This document shows positions 6,321-8,635 of a stretch of DNA of 8,635 bases, in pieces. Each line of letters begins with the position of its first letter. Within the stretch, counting starts at the first letter, position 1. Origin of the DNA: JBQCEE01 sp051960575 (lineage in GTDB: Bacteria; Actinomycetota; Actinomycetes; Mycobacteriales; Jatrophihabitantaceae); contig NZ_JBQCEE010000313.1 of NCBI RefSeq assembly GCF_051960575.1, positions 1 through 8,635 on the forward strand. The letters are read 5' to 3'. Position numbers and translations under genes: made by a program. The notes under the pieces are model-generated. The model was given only the letters and a program-made list of their open reading frames with translations, was not told where the DNA came from and searched no databases.

Positions 6321-7082
6321 TTACCGTGCCACCATCCCGGCCGAGAGGTCGATGTCGGCGCAGTGCAGGCCGGTCATCTGCAGCATCGCGACGACGGCCG
6401 CCCCGACCTCGTGCTCCTCGACCAGCCGGCCCAGCGTGGCCCGGCTCGCGAACCGGGCCTCGGCCTCGGCCTCGCTGACGCCGAGCTGCTGCGCCTCGAG
6501 CCGGAAGTTGCGCGCCATGCGCTCGCCGCGCACCGGCCCCGGCGACAGCGAGTTGACGCGCACACCGCGCGGCCCGACCTCGGCGCCGAGCGTCGTCGTC
6601 AGCCCGATCACCGCCATCTTCGACGCGGTGTACGGCGTGCGCAGCGCCAGCGGCCGCTTGCCGCTGACCGAGGCGAGGTTGATGATGTCGCCCGCCCCGC
6701 GCTCGAGCATCGGCGGCAGGAACGCGCGGCACATCAGGTACATGCCGCGCACGTTCACGGCGAAGACGTCGTCCCACTCGTCCGGCTCGATCTCGCCGAG
6801 GGGCTTGACCGGGCCGGGGACGCCGGCGTTGTTCACCAGCACCGAGATCTGCTCGTCGGCGAGCTCGGCGGCCAGCGCCTCCACCGATGCGGCGTCGGCG
6901 ACGTCGACGGTGGCGACGCGGGTGTCGGCGCCGAGCAGGCCGGCCGTGGCCTCGAGCGGCTCGCGGCGGCGGCCGGTCAGCACGACGCGGTGACCCGCGC
7001 CGGCGAGCGCGACCGCGATCGCCCGCCCCAGCCCGTTGCCCGCGCCGCTCACCAGCGCGGTGCGGTGGCCCGCGTCAGCCAC
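6321..7082 (-). CDS. Short-chain dehydrogenase/reductase (SDR)
   Basis: A 253-residue classical SDR, a cytoplasmic NAD(P)-dependent oxidoreductase acting on a hydroxyl/keto group. It shows the cofactor motif SGAGNGLG (Gly13, Gly17, Gly19), NNAG at 84-87, Asn110, and the catalytic Ser138, Tyr151 and Lys155 (YTASK). TGRRR at 36-40 after the second strand would suit a phosphorylated cofactor, but NAD versus NADP is not certain. Start: GTG at 7082, which overlaps the end of the HisD-family gene by 8 bases (GTGGCTGA). No in-frame ATG lies close enough to the fold's first strand, and there is no clear ribosome site, so translation is probably coupled to the gene before it. Substrate unknown; the context suggests a catabolic alcohol or sugar-acid dehydrogenase. 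Confidence 0.88.
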   Translation of the reverse strand: MADAGHRTALVSGAGNGLGRAIAVALAGAGHRVVLTGRRREPLEATAGLLGADTRVATVDVADAASVEALAAELADEQISVLVNNAGVPGPVKPLGEIEPDEWDDVFAVNVRGMYLMCRAFLPPMLERGAGDIINLASVSGKRPLALRTPYTASKMAVIGLTTTLGAEVGPRGVRVNSLSPGPVRGERMARNFRLEAQQLGVSEAEAEARFASRATLGRLVEEHEVGAAVVAMLQMTGLHCADIDLSAGMVAR

Positions 7083-8397
7083 TCGTGGCGAACCGGTGGC
7101 TCGACCACGGCAGCTCGGCGCCGCCGTACTTCGCGGCGCGCACGTCACCCGAGCGGGCATGGCCCTCGAACAGCTCGACCCGCGCGGCGCGCCCGCAGAG
7201 CTCGCCGAGGAAGGCGCTGGACGAGGTGTCCGTGACCTCCTGGTACGTGACCGTCTTGAGGTACTTGCCGACCCAGAGCCCACCGGTGAAGCGGGCACTC
7301 CCGCGGGTGGGCAGCACATGATTGGTGCCGATGACCTTGTCGCCGTACGAGACGCAGGTGGCCTCGCCGAGGAACAGCGCGCCGTAGTTCGTCATCTTGC
7401 TCAACGCCTGTCGAGGCTCGGCGGTGAGCACCTCGACATGCTCCGACGCGAACGAGTCGGCCACCGTGAACGCCTCGTCGAGCGAGTCGACGACGATGAC
7501 CTCGCCGTGGTCGCGCCACGCCGGACCGGCCATGTCGTTGGTCGGCATGTCCGGCAGGATCGCGTCGATGTGGGCCATCGCCCCGCGCGCGACCGTCTCG
7601 CTGGTCGTGATCAGCACCGCGGGCGAGTCCGGGCCGTGCTCGGCCTGGCTCAGCAGGTCGACCGCGACGACGAACGGGTCGGCGTCGTCGGCGGCGATGA
7701 CGAGGATCTCGGTGGGGCCGGCGAACAGGTCGATCCCGACCTCGCCGAAGAGCTGACGCTTGGCCTCGGCCACGTAGGCGTTGCCGGGGCCGGCGATGAG
7801 GTCGACGCGTCCGATCGTCTCGGTGCCGATGGCCAGCGCGGCCATCGCCTGCACGCCACCGAGCAGGTAGATCTCGTCGGCGCCGGCGAGGTGCATCGCG
7901 GCGACCGTGGCTGCCGGCACCTGGCCGCGGATCGGCGGCGTGCACGCGGCGACGCGAGGCACGCCCGCCACCTTGGCGGTCACGATCGTCATGTGCGCGG
8001 ACGCCGTGAGCGGGTACCGCCCGCCGGGCACGTAGGCGCCCACGGCAGCGATCGGTACGTTCTTCTGGCCGAGGTGCACGCCGGGCAGCGTCTCGATCTC
8101 GAAGTCGGTGATCGACGCGCGCTGCGCCTCGGCGAAGCGGCGCACCTGCGCCTGCACGTAGGTGATGTCGTCGATGACCTGCTGCGGCACCGAGGCGACG
8201 ATCTCGGCGATCTGCTCGGGCGAGAGCCGGAACGACTCGGGGCTCCAGTTGTCGAACTTCTCGGAGTACTGGCGCACGGCCTCGTCGCCGCGCTGCCGCA
8301 CGTCGTCGAGGACGTCGCGCACGGTGGCGGCGACCTCCGACCGGGTGCCCGCGAGGCTGGCCGCCGGAACTGCCTGCTTGAGGTGGGTGATGGTCAT
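7075..8397 (-). CDS. Histidinol dehydrogenase (HisD) family, probably catabolic paralogue
   Basis: A 440-residue NAD- and zinc-dependent dehydrogenase of the HisD family (E. coli HisD is 434), which oxidises an alcohol to a carboxylate in two steps. The signature region IAGPGNAYVAEAKRQLFG at 201-218 is intact. By alignment from memory to E. coli HisD, the zinc ligands correspond to Gln251, His254, Asp353 and His413 and the catalytic pair to Glu319-His320, so it looks active. Start: ATG at 8397 with GAAGGA 5 bases upstream; a frame reaching 8460 would run through the operator. It heads an operon with an SDR and a hydrolase and sits next to a LacI-type regulator, with no his genes around. This favours a catabolic member, as in sulfopropanediol 3-dehydrogenase (HpsN), over histidine synthesis. 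True HisD cannot be excluded. Confidence 0.88.
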   Translation of the reverse strand: MTITHLKQAVPAASLAGTRSEVAATVRDVLDDVRQRGDEAVRQYSEKFDNWSPESFRLSPEQIAEIVASVPQQVIDDITYVQAQVRRFAEAQRASITDFEIETLPGVHLGQKNVPIAAVGAYVPGGRYPLTASAHMTIVTAKVAGVPRVAACTPPIRGQVPAATVAAMHLAGADEIYLLGGVQAMAALAIGTETIGRVDLIAGPGNAYVAEAKRQLFGEVGIDLFAGPTEILVIAADDADPFVVAVDLLSQAEHGPDSPAVLITTSETVARGAMAHIDAILPDMPTNDMAGPAWRDHGEVIVVDSLDEAFTVADSFASEHVEVLTAEPRQALSKMTNYGALFLGEATCVSYGDKVIGTNHVLPTRGSARFTGGLWVGKYLKTVTYQEVTDTSSSAFLGELCGRAARVELFEGHARSGDVRAAKYGGAELPWSSHRFATSG

Positions 8398-8408
8398 GAC
8401 CGTCCTTC

Positions 8409-8420
8409 GTCGACGTCGAC
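8409..8420. repeat. 12-bp perfect palindrome in the leader
   Basis: GTCGACGTCGAC lies between the operator and the ribosome site of the HisD-family gene. It may be chance, since GTCGAC is common in GC-rich DNA. Confidence 0.25.
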
Positions 8421-8429
8421 AACGCCGCT

Positions 8430-8449
8430 GAATGTATACGTATGCATTC
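8430..8449. promoter_or_regulatory. LacI-type palindromic operator of the HisD operon
   Basis: GAATGTATACGTATGCATTC is a 20-bp palindrome with 9 of 10 half-site positions matching, centred on CG between 8439 and 8440. Its even, CG-centred symmetry fits LacI-family operators. It covers the spacer and -10 region of the predicted promoter, so a bound protein would repress. A related site lies at 4653-4672. Confidence 0.75.
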
Positions 8450-8460
8450 GCCGACGTCAA
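8431..8460 (-). promoter_or_regulatory. Putative promoter of the HisD-SDR-hydrolase operon
   Basis: On the - strand TTGACG (8460-8455) is a good -35. It is followed by TATACA (8438-8433, 16-base spacer) or TACATT (8436-8431, 18-base spacer) as -10 candidates. Transcription would start near 8425, leaving a leader of about 30 bases. The operator overlaps the core elements. Confidence 0.5.
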
Positions 8461-8472
8461 GACCCGGAGATG

Positions 8473-8535
8473 CCGCTTGTCCCCCGCCCCGGTCGTTTCG
8501 CGCGTGCGGGAACGACTGGGGCGGGGGACAAGCGG
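8473..8535 (-). terminator. Large inverted repeat, probable terminator of the lacI-type gene
   Basis: Arms 8473-8497 and 8511-8535 pair over 25 bases with one mismatch (G8491 opposite T8517, a G-U wobble only if transcribed left to right), around a 13-base loop. On the - strand the stem begins 4 bases after the regulator's TGA and ends 12 bases before the TTGACG of the next promoter. There is no T-tract, which is common for actinobacterial terminators. It could alternatively be a dispersed palindromic repeat. Confidence 0.7.
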
Positions 8536-8539
8536 TGGT

Positions 8540-8635
8540 TCAGCGGTGGGTATCGCGCAGCACCAGGTCGGTGGGGAAGACCTGGACGCGGGCGGCCTGC
8601 TCGTCGCCGGTGAGACGGCGCACGAGCTGGTCGGC
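8540..8635 (-). CDS. LacI-family transcriptional regulator, C-terminal end (partial)
   Basis: Only the last 31 residues and the stop are in the window; the rest lies beyond the right edge. The end VFPTDLVLRDTHR resembles the C-terminal strand of LacI/GalR repressors (typically ...TELVVRxST), preceded by a helix with LVRRLTGDEQ, as in the family's sugar-binding domain. The DNA-binding part is not visible. It is transcribed in the same direction as the HisD operon, and its position next to two LacI-like palindromes makes it the likely regulator of the catabolic genes. The call rests on a short segment plus context. Confidence 0.6.
   Translation of the reverse strand, partial: ADQLVRRLTGDEQAARVQVFPTDLVLRDTHR

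Noticed and set aside
5536..6993. 485-codon open frame on the + strand
   Set aside because: It is antisense to the hydrolase and SDR genes, which carry complete catalytic residues.
8398..8460. N-terminal extension of the HisD-family protein (21 codons)
   Set aside because: It would read through the operator and -10 region, giving an Arg-rich stretch; ATG 8397 has a well-spaced GAAGGA.
7036..8613. 525-codon open frame on the + strand
   Set aside because: It is antisense to the HisD-family and SDR genes and runs through the operator and the terminator stem. Its composition is Arg/Asp/Gly/His-rich without motifs.

Overview
The window is uniformly very GC-rich, with strong G/C bias at third codon positions. 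All genes are packed with short gaps or overlaps, and the families present (a heme/FAD ferric-reductase-like protein with a secreted FMN-binding partner, a LacI-type regulator, a HisD paralogue) are typical of a high-GC Actinomycetota chromosome. I cannot name a genus from the sequence alone. I saw no tRNA, rRNA, CRISPR array, transposase or phage gene.

Left half (173-3499, + strand): a probable four-gene operon for flavin-based electron transfer across the membrane. It encodes a six-helix heme/FAD/NAD(P)H oxidoreductase, a membrane-anchored extracytoplasmic FMN-binding protein with an SGAT flavinylation motif, an ApbE-type FAD:protein FMN transferase that would load that motif, and a membrane-anchored protein with a DUF5666-like domain. 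The expected electron path is cytoplasmic NAD(P)H, FAD, two hemes, then covalent FMN outside the membrane. The final acceptor is unknown.

Right half (3500-8635): a carbon-catabolic locus. A bicupin gene (- strand) and an HpcH/HpaI-family aldolase gene (+ strand) diverge from a 91-bp region. Facing the aldolase is a tightly coupled - strand operon, in order of transcription: HisD-family dehydrogenase, short-chain dehydrogenase, alpha/beta hydrolase. Upstream of it, at the right edge, lies the 3' end of a LacI-family regulator gene, separated by a 25-bp-stem inverted repeat that looks like its terminator.

The most informative regulatory signal is a pair of AT-rich palindromes, each centred on ATACGTAT. 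One lies between the divergent cupin and aldolase genes (4653-4672), the other in the promoter of the HisD-SDR-hydrolase operon (8430-8449). Their CG-centred symmetry is LacI-like, so the adjacent LacI-family protein is the likely regulator and the five enzyme genes probably form one regulon. The enzymes suggest oxidation of a hydroxylated substrate (polyol, sugar, sugar acid or sulfonated analogue), possible lactone or ester hydrolysis, and retro-aldol cleavage to pyruvate or a related oxoacid plus an aldehyde. I do not recognise this exact combination as a characterised pathway, and the substrate is unassigned.
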